Below are positions 23,386 to 35,398 of a DNA stretch of 64,000 nt, piece after piece. The position numbers were made by a program, and so were the translations under genes. The notes beneath the pieces are model-generated. The model was not told where the DNA came from. It saw nothing but the letters and a program-made list of their open reading frames with translations, and ran no database searches. Positions within the stretch are counted from its first letter, which is position 1. Each line of letters begins with the position of its first letter. Origin of the DNA: Boswellia sacra (lineage: Eukaryota; Streptophyta; Magnoliopsida; Sapindales; Burseraceae); assembly GCA_013180625.2 (NCBI GenBank), contig SNVD02013715.1:1-64000 (forward strand), in the 5' to 3' direction.

Positions 23386-24400
23386 TTTCCTTGAATTTTT
23401 AGGGAAGATCCAATACCTTAGCTAGTTTATTGTTAAGCTCACCATGGTTTCTACACTTATTTTCAAGTTATTGAGAAAGAATAAGTAAGTAGAATGGAAT
23501 GAGTAGTGCCATAAAGCCTTTGAGAAATTCAAATAATATTATGCTAACCCACCTGTGTTAAGACCCCAAAGCTGCGAGAACCATTGATTCTATACTTGGC
23601 AGTCGAAAAAAGAGGTAATAGGAGTAATTTTGGCACAAGTTGATAAGAACTGTGTGGAACATGCAATCTACTACTTGAGTAAGAAGTTGTTAGAATATGA
23701 GCTCAAGTACACTCAAGTAGAAAAGATCTATTTGGCGATAATGTGGGCCTTAAAAAAACTAAGGCACTACTTGTGGTCATACAATGTTCAAGCAATCACC
23801 AAAATGGACCTGATGAAATACCTATATGAAGCATCATCATTAGTAAGAAAATTGGCAAGATGGTTAGTACAACTGTCAAAATTTGATATGGAGTAATTCA
23901 TAAAGAAAGTGGTAAGTTACAATTTGATATGGAGTAAGTCATAAAGAAAGTGGTAAAAGGGAGAATAATGATAGAGTTCTTACAATGAATCCGATAGATA
24001 ATGATAAACTACAGGAATTAGAGTTTATTGATAAACACTTGAAGGCCATAGTAGTAATAAGATAGTAGTTGTATTTGATGGAGCAGTAAATAAAAATGGG
24101 GAAGGAGTAGGAGTTGTCCTTATTTCGCTTATTGGAAAGATACTACTATTTGCTAATAAATTGGGGTTTGAAGTTACAAATAATACGATGGAGTATGAGG
24201 CGTGTGTATTCAGGTTGGAGACAGTAGTGGCAATGGGTATTGAGGAAATTAAGGTAATCGAGGATTCATAGTTGGTCGTCTTATAAGCGAAAGAAGAATG
24301 GGATATAAGAGAGAAAAAACTCAAGCTATACTTGAAGTGCGTCAAGAAGTTGCTGAAAAGACTCATAAAGTGCATTTTTAAGCATATGTCCCGGAAGTAG
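23386..24400 (+). pseudogene. Tat-type Ty3 pol: RT connection, RNase H and second (archaeal-type) RNase H
   Basis: The segment resumes exactly where Tat-type pol continues after RT: FLGKIQYLS at ~23388, PPVLRP, then the RNase H block (VILAQVDKN, HAIYYLSKKLLEYELKYTQ, 23630-23896). A second RNase H-like domain follows at about 24065-24270 (FDGAVNKNGEGVGVVL, then NNTMEYEACVFRLE). The presence of two RNase H domains, the second of archaeal type, is a recognised hallmark of the Tat clade (family knowledge) and is the main reason for the lineage call. About 40 residues between KKCV at 18107 and this point are missing. Several stops break the frame. Confidence 0.85.
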
Positions 24401-25480
24401 AACTAGAGGCTAATGGGATTAGCATCTATTAAGAGAATCCAAAAAAGAACGTTGATAAAGCCATTAGTGATAACACATGCTTATCATCCATGCTACCAAG
24501 AGGAAGGGGTGATAAAAGTTGAGGCAGAGGAAAAGCCTTGGTTTTATGATTGAAAGAGGTATTTGAAAGAAAGGCCCTTCCCTAAAGAAGCGAATGAAAA
24601 AGATAGAAAAGCTCTCTTGAAATAGCCAAACAATTCATGTGCCAGAAAGGAATGATGCATAAAAGAATGGCAAATGATCTGCAAATGAGGTGTGTGGATC
24701 AAGAGGAAGCTTAATGGATTATGGAGGAAGTCCATGTAGGAGTATGTAGGCCTCGCATGAATGGGCTAGCCTTGGCCAAAAAGATTATGAGATAGTGGTT
24801 CTACTAGCTAACCATTGAGATTGATGGTGTAAAGGTTGTGAAAACATGTCACCAATGTCAGATACATAGGGATTCAATTTATCAGCCACCAATAGAGTTA
24901 CAAATTATGTTATCCCCTTGGCCTTTTGTTGCTTGAAGGATTGTTATCATTGATGAAATAAGGTCGTCAGCCTTCGATAGACACCGATATATGGTAATAG
25001 TTACTTTGCAAAGGGGATAGAGGCTGAGTCTTTCACTAAATTGGGGGTAAACCAAATGGCTAAGTTTATATAAAGAAACATCATCTGTAGATATAGGGTG
25101 TTGTATGCAATTCCAACAGGAAACAAGGGATTTATTTTGGAAGTATAAGATTGAGCACCACAAGTCATCTCTATATCACCCACAAGTGAATGGTGTAGCA
25201 GAGGCAGCAAATAAGAACATTAAAACGATGCTTATGAAAATGGTTCAAACTTGTCGAGATTAGGCTGAGAATGTACCATATAGTGACTGATAATGGTGTG
25301 CAATTCCAACAAGAAACGAGGGATTTATTTTGGAAGTATAAGATTGAGCACCATAAGTAATCCCCATATCACGTACATGTGAATGGTGTAGTAGGGGCAG
25401 CAAATAGGAACTTTAAAAAGATACTTATAAAAACAGTTTAAACTTACCGAGATCAAGCTAAGAAGCTGCCATTTATTATT
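24401..25480 (+). pseudogene. Tat-type integrase remnant with internal 194-bp duplication
   Basis: The zinc-binding HHCC part is recognisable at about 24735-24870 (VHVGVCRPRMNG, then CHQCQIH). The core appears as FWKYKIEHHKSSLYHPQVNGVAEAANKN, seen in two adjacent copies (about 25107-25270 and 25301-25460), an exact spacing of 194 bp. In the second copy HKS is followed by a stop and the PQVNG motif is altered. The core Asp residues are not clearly preserved. Stops occur throughout. The duplicated catalytic-end segment arose after the element had decayed or during its decay. Confidence 0.8.
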
Positions 25481-26306
25481 TAGGGATATAGGACCACAAC
25501 TAGGAGTTTAACAGCGGTAACTCTATTTTCCTTAGTTTAAAAGACTGAAATAGTAATGCCAATAGAAGTGAGAATGCGGTCAACACAGGTTATTATAGAA
25601 GTAGTAATTCCTGAGGATAAATGGATTTGAGATCAATGTGAACACTTGATGCTTCTAGAAGAAAACAAGGATGGGGGTTTTGTACCACATGCAATTATAC
25701 CAAAGAATGGTAGCTTAAGTTTTTAAAAAGAGGGTGGAACAGAGGACGATCAAGGAAGGTGATTTGGTACTTAAGCAAGCCAAAATGTTGGCATTCGATC
25801 GACGAATAAAATTTAGGCTGAATTAGGAAGGACCTTTCTTGGTTAAGAAGCTAATGACCAGTGGTGTAGTCAAGACCAGACATGTATGGAAATGAGTTCG
25901 TGGAACTAGTCAACATGGATAATTTGAAGAAATACTCTGTGTAAAACCACTGGAGGGACCTATCTTAGCTAATAAGGTCCTTTTAAGATTATCCACCCTC
26001 TATTGAAAGCCTAAGTTCTCCTACTAAAAAGTTTTGTTCTCTTGTGTGGCCTCTTGATCCAAGAAGAATAAAGGGGTTGTTAGCATATAAAAATTAGGAC
26101 ATGCATATATAAAGACATAAGAAGTTGAGGTTCTTACCAGGTACTAGTGAGAGAGCTCAAAGATAAGCCCTTAGGCCATAATATAAAGCCTCCTCAACTA
26201 TTTTGCCTCATCACGAGTGATCTGCATTACATCTTGCATTTTGTTAGGAAATTAAATAAGTGTAGGAAAGTGAACAAGGGAAGAAAATACTCATATGAAT
26301 AGTGCT
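25481..26306. other. 3' tail of the Tat-type element and flank of the SIRE-type element
   Basis: Includes scraps of the integrase C-terminal region up to about 25920 (for example a LKQAKMLAFDRRIK-like stretch), then non-coding DNA. No Tat-type 3' LTR with a clear terminus was identified. Confidence 0.45.
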
Positions 26307-27185
26307 TGTTAGTGTCAACGTACATGTGCCATGCACATGATGAATTTTGTCCAACATGTGATAAAATTAGAATATGATTTTGTTTCTTATTTTACTGTTT
26401 CTAGAAATATATTTTAGGAAGTATTTGTTTTATAATAAATATCTTCTCATATTAGGATATTGTTTCTTGTATCCTAATTAAAATAGGAGAATATTTACTT
26501 GTGTCATAATTCTTTTAGAAGTTTAATTATATCTTTTCCTATTATATTTCTCCTTATCCTAATATGTTTTTAATTAGAATTTTTACAGGATTCTAAGGAG
26601 ATCTCGTCCAGGCATACCACTTTATATACAATGTTATTTTTACATAACTTGTAGTGTTCATTAGTCAGTGGTGTGTTGTGTGAGTTTAAGCTTCGGCATT
26701 CCAAGAATTAAAGAGGAGAGCTTCAATGCAAATAGGGATGTCTCTTTGATTTAATTTTATGAGTATTTTTATTCATGCATGAGAGGTTGTAATCGTATAT
26801 GAATTGTTGATTAGGTCTGTGTGAGTTAGTAGACACTTGAGAAAACTTGTGAGTTAAGTGTCTATATAATTCAGCATCAGACGTCGTTGCTATGTATAAC
26901 TTAACAGTGTGTTGTTAAGTTATCTGCGACAGGGAGTGGGTAGTGTCACTAGAGTTTAAGATCTTGACGGGATTTTGTTTTATAAAGATTAGGTCAGTGT
27001 GTGAGAGAGAGTTAGCACTGTAAACGATCCTAAAGATTATACAAATAAGAACTTAGTGAATTGCAGCTCTATAGTTGTCCGTGGATGTAGTTTTTATAAC
27101 CGAACCACGTAAAAGACCTCCTCTGCCTATTTATTTTATAGTTTACTATTATATTTCTTATAACTGCATACTTCCAGAACTCACA
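26307..27185 (+). repeat. 5' LTR of the SIRE-type element
   Basis: This 879-bp LTR begins TGTTAGTGTCAACG and ends ACTCACA directly before the primer-binding site. Its first ~78 bp are repeated at 35321. The 3' part contains GTGGATGTAG and CCGAACCACGTAAA, a pair of landmarks also present near the end of the solo LTR at 59690-61525. Confidence 0.85.
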
Positions 27186-27187
27186 AT

Positions 27188-27199
27188 TGGTATTAAAGC
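27188..27199 (+). other. Primer-binding site (initiator tRNA-Met type)
   Basis: TGGTATTAAAGC, two bases after the LTR, differs by two bases from TGGTATCAGAGC, the complement of the plant initiator tRNA-Met 3' end used by most copia elements. Confidence 0.85.
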
Positions 27200-27248
27200 A
27201 GGTTCACTGATAGACAAGTGAAGAAAACGATCAGACTGATCTGGAAGA

Positions 27249-30200
27249 ATGGAGTTCATTCGCAATGGAGGATCCGGAACACAACCACCTATTATTGGTG
27301 ATAGTAATTATTCATATTAGAAGGTAAGAATGATGATGTATATCAAATCTCTTGATGACAGAGCATGGACTAGTGTGCTTAAAGGATGGACACCACCAAC
27401 AAAGTTGAATGCTTTTGGTGATTCTGAACCCAAACCTGAGGATGAATGGACTGATGAAGAATACCGACGTTCCACTAGAATTCAAAGGCTCTTAATGCAA
27501 TTTTTGCTGCAGTGTACTTAAACAACTTCGAACAAATTTAAAGGTGCAAAGTAGCCAACGAAGCTTGGGACATACTTGATATAAAACATGAAGGTACTGC
27601 ATCTGTTAAAAGATCTGAATTGATGAGACTTAATTCTCAATTTGAAAATTTAATGATGCATGAGGATGAGTCAATTTTTTAGTTTTACTCTAAGATATGT
27701 CACATCACAAATTCTGCATATATGCTTGGAAAAACTTTCACTGATGCAGAAATTGTTAGCAAAATAATTAGGTATATTCTAGATAAATTTCAACCTAAAA
27801 TTTCAGCCATTGAGGAAGTTAAAAACACTGATGAGATGAGGGTTGATGAACTGATTGGCATTCTCCAAAACTTTGAAATTAATCAAAATACTAGGAAGCA
27901 AAAAGGAAAAAGCATTGCATTCAATGTTAAAACTGAAAAATCTGATTATGAAAGTAATGATGAGCTTGATGAAACTGATTCTAAACAGATAGCTTTTCTA
28001 ACAAGAAATTATGTCAAGTTCATGAAAAGAAATTTCAAGAAAAAGAATCAAGGAAGGCCATCAAACTCAAATGAAGAAAAATTCAGGGAGTTCAACAAGG
28101 AGAATGACAAAAAGAAGTCAAAACAACATAATAAGAAAGGGTAGATTCAGTGTTATGAATGTTTTGGTTATGGGCATATTCAGTCTGAATGTGCTAATCT
28201 CAAGAAAAAGAACAAAGACCTGACAGCAACCTGGAGTGATGAATCATAATCGGATTTAGAAGATCAAGATTGCATTTATAGCATCTGTAGCTGATAAAGG
28301 GAAAGCTGTTATGTCTGATATAACAAAAAATTACAGAGCCAGTGCTGATCATTAAGATGAAGAGGATGGTCTCGAATACTATGAAGAGTTGCAAGAAACT
28401 TACAATGCACTCTATAGTGAATGGCTGAGTCAAAAAGAAGAAATCAAAACCTTGAATGAGAAGATTAAGGTGCTAGAATGTGAAAAATCTTATGCTGAAA
28501 ACCATATCACAAAACTAGAGACTGTCTTGACAGACAAAACAGTACATATTGAGAAAATTACAACAAAAATGGTTGAAAGCAAAAGGTGTATTAATCAACT
28601 CAAAATTGGGGCAGTCAAACTTGATCAGGTCTTGAGTCTTGGAAAAGATAACTCCAATAAACATGGATTGGGATATACAAAAGGTAATGTTGCATCTTCA
28701 CCAAAAACAGTTTTTGTAAAAGCTTCAACTTCAGGTAAATATTTTGAACTTAACTCTTTAAGGTCTTTAAGGTCGAGTCCTAATTCAAAGAGTAATGAAA
28801 CATCTGTTTCTCCTCTAAGCTCTTTCAAATCCAGTCCTGAAAAGGTAAGAAAATTTATTCCTACTTGTTATTTTTGTGGTAAAAAGGGACATATTAGGCC
28901 TAGATGCTTTAAATTGTTGAATCTTTTGTATAAAAGATCAAAATAGTTCAAACTGTTACCAAAATCACAACTGCAGTGGGTTAAGAAAGACAAGATAATA
29001 TGCCATGTTGCTCTTACTGCTCTTAACAAATCATCTAACGATTTGTGGTATTTTAACAGTGGTTGTTCTAGGCACATAACTGAAAATAAATAGTTTTTAA
29101 CAGATTTTGAAGCATGCAGGGAAGGAAATGTCACCTATGGAGATGGAGCAAAGAGTAAAATCATTGGTAAAGGCACTTTGAATGTCAAAAGCCTACCCAA
29201 CTTTCAAAATGTCTTGTTGGTTGAAGGTTTGAAAGATAATCTTATTAGTATTAGTCAGATATGTGATGACAAGTATATTGTTAATTTCACACAAAACAAA
29301 TGCATGGTCTTAGATAATTTTGATAAATGCATTCTAGAAGGTAATAGATCTTTGGATAATTGTTATTTGGTAAAGATTGCATTTCAAGCTAGGATTTCAG
29401 ATTTAGAATTATGGCATCAAAAATTAGGACACTTAAATTACAAAGACTTGGTTAAATTAACTAAGTTAGGTGCTGTAAAAGGAGTTCCTAAACTTGATGA
29501 TAAAGTTAATGAAATTTGTGGACCATGTCAAATGGGAAAACAAATTAGAAGTTCACACAAATCAAATCCACATCTTAGCACATCCAAATTACTTGATTTG
29601 CTTCACATGGATCTTATAGGGTTCTGTGCAAATTGAAAGCATTACAGGTAAAAGATACATATTCGTTTGTGTGGATGATTTTTCTAGATATACTTGGGTT
29701 GATTTTATTAAAGAAAAATCTTACACTTTTGAAGCTTTCAAGAATCTTTGTGTTAAACTTGAAAATGAGCAAAACAGGAACATTGGCAAGATTGTGAGAA
29801 TAAGAAGTGATCATGGAAAGGAGTTTGAAAACGTTAACTATGCTAACTTTTGCAAATATCATGGAATTGATCATGAATTTTCAGCCTCCAAAACCCCTGA
29901 ACAGAATGGCATTGTGCAAAGAAAGAATAGAACTATTCAAAAGATGGCTAGAGTGATGCTTAATAGCAAGAAGTTGACCAAAAGGCTATGGGCTGAAGTA
30001 TATTTCAAATAGAGTTTTTCTAAGACCTGGCACTAACCAGACACCTTATAAAATTTTGAAAGGTAGAAAACCGAATTTGAAATATTTTCATATTTTTGGA
30101 GGCAGGTGTTACATCTTAAATGATAGAGAGCAGTTAGGAAAATTAGATCCGAGAAGTGATGAAGGAGTCTTTGTGGGATATGCACAAAACAGCAAAGCAT

Positions 30201-32116
30201 TTCGAGTTTATAATCTAAGAACTGAAGCAGTCATGGAATCTTCAAACATAGTATTTGATGATCTGGATGATTATGCAAAGTACTCACAAGAGAAAAACAT
30301 AACTAACTTTACAGAAGAAACAGAAAAATCAGATTCTGACAGCAATAGTAATAAAGATGACTCTGTTATGAAAGAGGAAACAGCTGCTGTTACACCTGAC
30401 GTAACTGTAACAACTGACAACTCAGATTTGAACAGAAATTCAATCAGGAATGAAGATGAAAGGAAAGATCCACCCACATGGATTCAGAAGGAACATCCAA
30501 CAAGTTTGATCATTGGAACACCAGACGGCATGATGAAGACTCGGAGGAAGGTAAGAAATCAGATAAGATTTGCAAGTTATATTTCTGTAGTTGAACCAAA
30601 AAATGTTAAAAAAGCCTTAAAAGAAGATGTTTGGATTCAAGCCATGCAAGATTAACTTAATCAGTTTAAAACAAATGAAGTATGGGAATTAGTTCCTAGG
30701 CCAGAAAATGCAAATGTCATTGGAACTAAATAGATAGTCAAAAACAAAATTGATGAAAGTGGACAAGTAGTAAGAAATAAAGCTAGGCTAGTTGCACAAG
30801 GTTACACACAAGTAGAAGGCATAGACTTTGATGAAACCTTTGCACCAATAGCTAGACTTGAGTCAATCAGATTACTACTTGCCATTGCTTGTTTGCTTGA
30901 TTTTAAGTTGTACCAAATGGATGTTAAAACAGCATTTTTAAATGGCTATCTTAATGAAGAAGTTTTTGTTGAACAGCCTAAGGGTTTTGAAGATCCTAAA
31001 CATCCTGATTTTGTGTATAGATTGCACAAAGTTTTGTATGGTTTGAAACAAGCTCCTAGAGCTTGGTATGAAAGGTTGACAAATTTTTTGATCAACAGAG
31101 GTTATAAAAGAGGCAGCAATGATAAGACTTTGTTTATCAAACATGCATCTAACTATTTTATTGTTGCTCAAATATATGTGGATGACATTGTTTTCAGATC
31201 AACTAACAAAAACAAAACTAATGAGTTTGTTAAGTTGATGCAGGAAGAGTTTGAGATGAGCATGGTAGGAAAATTAAATTTATTTCTTGGATTGCAGGTT
31301 AAGCAAATGAATGATGGGATATTCATATCTCAATCAAAATATGCTAAAAATCTTGTAAAGAAATTTGGGCTTGAGAATTCAAAACCAATGAAAACTCCTA
31401 TTAGTGCTAATCTAAAACTTTCAAAAGACAATGCAAGAAAAGAGGTTGATGCAAGTTTGTATAGAAGCATCATTGATAGTTTGTTATACCTCATAGCAAG
31501 CAGACTAGACTTATGCTTTAGTGTAGGACTTTGTGCAAGATTTCAAGCAAATCCCAAAGAATCACAACTGGCAGTAGCTAAGAGAATCATCAGGTATATA
31601 CATGGCACACATGATTATGGTATATGGTTTTCTAAATATACAAATGATTATCTTCCAGGGTTTAGTGACACTGATTGGGTAGGAAATGCAGATGATAGAA
31701 AAAGTACTTCAGGAGGTTGTTTTTATCTTGGTAATAACTTAGTTTACACCAAAAAGTAGAATTCTATTTCTTTGTCTACTGCTGAAGCCGAATACATAGC
31801 AGCAGGCAGTTGTTGCACACAACTATTATGGATGAAGCAAATGTTGAGTGATTATGGTATTGAACAAAAGCCTATAACTGTGTTTTGTAATAATACTAGT
31901 GCTATAAATATTTTCCAAAATCCTATTCAACATTCTAGAACAAAACACATTGACATAAGATACCATTTTGTAAGGAAACTTGTAGAGTCTAAGTTGATAC
32001 ACATTGAACACATCTCCAGTGATAGACAATTGGCTGACTTATTCACTAAGGCATTAGATACAACAAGATTTGAAAATTTGAGAAAAGCCTTAGGCATCTG
32101 TCAGTTTTTTGAATAA
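27249..32116 (+). pseudogene. SIRE-type gag-pol polyprotein, multiply broken
   Basis: The first ATG is at 27249. Gag shows a TAG where a Trp is usual (YSY-stop-KV, ~27318), a phase change near 27490, and zinc knuckles CYECFGYGHIQSEC (~28150) and CYFCGKKGHIRPRC (~28867). The protease active site reads YFNSGCSRH at ~29050: the catalytic Asp is Asn. Integrase follows with the pre-integrase LWHQKLGHLN and core blocks VDDFSRYTW, RSDHGKEF and EQNGIVQRKNR. RT has DVKTAFLNG and the intact catalytic box YVDDIV (~31178). RNase H ends at 32116 with DIRYHFVRKLVE and DLFTKAL. Phase changes near 28.25, 29.63 and 30.0 kb and stops at about 30653, 30731 and 31757 are further breaks. The copy is inactive. Confidence 0.9.
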
Positions 32117-32938
32117 ACACTGTGTACTGTTATGTTATTTGTATCTACAATATCATAAGATTCCTTCTAATTAAGCATGTGTGAGCTGTGATATAAAAAT
32201 TGTGTGAATACTAGTTTAAAAAATGAAAAATACAGAGAGGGCTACCAGTATATGATGTGTGAAAGTCATCCATTAAGAGTAACTTCATTGTATCTAGGAA
32301 ATATGGTAAGGTCACCAACTTAAATGGAAAGGGGCTACCTCTATAGATGTGTGAAAGCTACTGTATTTATTTAAAAAATTCACATTGAGATTAACTTTCG
32401 TGTGTGTAAGAAGCAAACTCAAGTTGATCACTCAATTGGATTAAGTGATAAAATAATTAAAAGTAAATAAACAGCTCTGATATATGCTTTCTTAGAATGA
32501 TTCATATGATGTCCAAATATTGTTATTATGTTATTGTTAACTGTTTTCTGTTACGTTTTTCATAACATACGATGTTCTTTGTGCTAATCCGAAATTTGAT
32601 TTTTCTTGTATGTCTATGTGTCAAAGTGCCATGTCAGCTGTACTGAATTGAGAGGGAGAAGTTTTAATGGCAGAATTCCTAACTCTGTTAGAACTCCTTA
32701 GTATAATGGAAATCAAAATTCAAATTCCTATTCATTAATGGCAGTTATTAAACAGTTTTGGAAAGGGAATTAATATTAAATTTTGAAACAAAATTTTTCA
32801 GCCTAATATATTATGAAATTAAGTTAGGGCTTCTCCTGTTCATTCTATACCCATTCTATAGTTTCTCCACTGTCCCTCATCCTATTTCTCTTTCTCTCTC
32901 TGTTTTGAGAAATTGTTGCAGACTAGGAAACCCTGACA
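32117..32938 (+). other. Spacer between pol and the third ORF of the SIRE-type element
   Basis: No coding sequence. SIRE-type elements carry a long spacer here. A pyrimidine-rich stretch precedes the ATG at 32939. Confidence 0.6.
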
Positions 32939-34856
32939 ATGGCGACCACATCTGAGACTTCAAAGACCAACAGTTCTTCATCTTCTCAAAGCGACTAAAG
33001 TTACAACAGGAGCAGCAATGCCCCGTCATCTCAGTCTCAACAGCCTCATACAGAGGTTTCTATTGATCCGGCCATAAGTGAAGGCGAATCGGTTCCAATG
33101 AAGAAGATGAAAGACAAAGTTAAACTGAAGTACAACAAGTTTCTCACAGCCGACATCAAACAGAAATTTTTAAAGTACACTTCACAAGGGAAGTTATAGA
33201 TGGAAAGGTCGATAAAGCTTACTGACTTCAACAGTTATGGTTTAAGTGATCTTCTTGAGTTCATATATTGGACTCGTACGATAAACAACTTCCTACCCCC
33301 TGTAAAGTCGTTAATTCAAGAATTCTATGCAAAAATCTCAACTGCCATTGATGATCCAAAAAGCTTTCATTATCACAAGGTTTATTGTAGAGGAAAGTTT
33401 GTGAAATTCTCTCCGAATATCATAAACACATTCTTGGACATTCCAATAGGCAGTTTACATTCTTTAGATAAGAATTTTGATATGGTTGTAGTAATTAAAG
33501 AACTGAATGGTAGAGAAGATATTGAGTGGAATCCGAGGGATGGTATAGACCAGCAATATCTTAAGAAGAAATATAGGGTGATGCATAAGATTGCGCAATT
33601 CAATTGGCTTCCCTCTTCCACCAAAATCAAGTTCAAGAGGATAGAGAGAAATTTTTGTACTGTTTAGGCACCAATCGACTAATTAACTTTGGCTTGCTAG
33701 CTTATAGGATGATTGTTTAGATTGGTCCATATCACTCTGACTATCACTTGCTTGTTTTTCCATGCTTGATTGAAGGCATTTTAGCACATAATAGTATTCC
33801 TATTAGTCTTAAGAAACATACTGAAATTCTATCAAAATCAATTACCAAGGGCTTTCTGCTTCGATTGCATGATAAGACTGACTTGCCTGCACCTGAACCA
33901 AAGCCAAAAAGAGTCAGAAAAAATCAAATGAAAAATGTTGAAGAACAGCTTGTGTTGATAAATACTGGTTTGACAATAATTGTGTAGGATTTGAAGGATA
34001 TCAAAGCAAAACAGCATGCTTTCGAGGCAAAAATTACAGGGGAATATGGTACAGCAGAAGAGCCATCGCCAATGGAGACTGAACATGTGGTTCCTGAGAA
34101 GTCTGTTGAACACATGCAAGAGTCTGATGCACCTCTGCCTGCAGAAGCTGAGCGAATGCCCACAGTAGGACAAGCTGTACAAACTGCTATTAAGACAGAC
34201 ATAACAGTAGAAAAATAGCAGAAGCAAAAGAAAAACAATTCAACTGCTAAGGGAAGAAATTTGACAAGAAAGAAGAAAGTTGAAATGGTGAAGAAACCAT
34301 CTGACAAGAAGAAGAAGAAAATTGAATCAGCAGCTCCTAAACTTAGAGATGAATCTTTGTTAGATGAACTAGCACACGTAGAATCCGAGATGAACTTGCC
34401 TTCACCACTTGCTGAGACTGAACCTCATGTTTCTTCCGTCTCTGAAGCAAATCATCATGATTCACCACCATCAACATAGTCACCATATGTAACTCCAACC
34501 TTATCACCTGCCGAACACACTCAGACACCCCCTCATACTGAAGACACAACTACACCAGCCACATCTCCACCACATACTTTTGCAGAAGAGCCACTGGTTT
34601 CTTCTCAACAACCTGCTATTGAGTTACCCACAACAGAAACCAGTGCAGAGCGACTTGACAAGGAGATTCGCAGAGTAGTCACTGAAGTTACTGCCACCTC
34701 CTCTAAGACAACTGAAAAGCAACCTGCACATGTGGCTTCTGAGTAGCCTACTCCCACTACTGCTAGCAAATGGTACAAAGTGAAGGTTGGCAGATTTAAG
34801 AAGCGGCCTGGCAGTTCCTCTTCTCCACCAGTTTGAAAGTCTCCAAGACTTCGTTA
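32939..34856 (+). pseudogene. Third ORF of the SIRE-type element (envelope-position, putative plant transposon protein)
   Basis: From the ATG at 32939 the frame begins Ser/Thr-rich and carries stops at about 32996 and 33197. It then has a conserved block at 33200-33667 (a basic KLTDFNSYGLSDLLEF start, IQEFYAKI, then VYCRGKFVKFSPNIINTFL) found in plant transposon proteins encoded downstream of copia or gypsy pol. After a stop and phase change near 33667 the remainder is rich in Pro, Glu, Thr and Lys, and it ends with a basic KSPRLR tail just before the stop at 34854-34856. Such ORFs occupy the place of an envelope gene in SIRE1. I see no convincing signal peptide or membrane span here, so a surface role should not be assumed. 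All main domains are interrupted. Confidence 0.65.
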
Positions 34857-35320
34857 AGTGCTTTTGGCACTTGTGCTGAAATCAATGGGGAGATAAGGAG
34901 TTTCTGATTTTGTTTTGTTTTGTTATCTCTGTTACTTCTAACTTTGTTTTTGTTTGTTTCTCTCAAGGGTTGTGAGTAATGGGGAGTAAGGACTTAATGT
35001 TTTTGTGTGTGCATTCGAACTATTTTGATGCTTTGTGTGTTTACTGTGTTTATGTGTTTTGTGTTATTACTTATCTTGATTTGATATCTTGCTTTGATGA
35101 ATGGATTACTCTAATCGTGATCTGATTGCATTATTGTTTGTCAAGCTTCATTTTGTTTCTGACAGTGTTTTGTTATGAGATTTGTAATAGCACATTAGTT
35201 ATTTCTTTACACAAGATATTTTCTGTATAGATTATAGTTATGTATGACTTATCATGTGTGATTTTCTTTGATCAGAAACAGTTTAGTGTTTTCATCACAA
35301 GTTGCCAAAAAGGGAGAGAT
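34857..35320 (+). other. 3' non-coding region and polypurine tract of the SIRE-type element
   Basis: T-rich DNA ends in the purine tract AAAAAGGGAGAGAT (35307-35320), directly before the LTR start at 35321. Confidence 0.75.
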
Positions 35321-35398
35321 TGTTGGTGTCAACGTACATGTGCCATGCACATGATAAATTTTGTCCAACTTGTAATATAACTAGAATATGATTTTGTC
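35321..35398 (+). repeat. Truncated 3' LTR of the SIRE-type element
   Basis: TGTTGGTGTCAACG onward matches the first ~78 bp of the 5' LTR at 26307. After GATTTTGT the sequences part completely; the remaining ~800 bp of LTR are not found downstream. Confidence 0.85.

Larger units (their letters stand above)
26307..35398 (+). mobile_element. SIRE-type Ty1/copia retrotransposon with an envelope-position ORF, decayed
   Basis: Components in order are: 5' LTR, tRNA-iMet-type primer-binding site, gag with two zinc knuckles, protease, integrase, RT, RNase H, a third ORF, polypurine tract, and the first ~78 bp of the 3' LTR. The order PR-INT-RT-RNH makes it Ty1/copia. The long extra ORF 3' of pol is the feature that marks the SIRE clade. 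Many stops and at least four frame changes make it non-functional, and loss of most of the 3' LTR prevents a normal life cycle. Confidence 0.85.
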
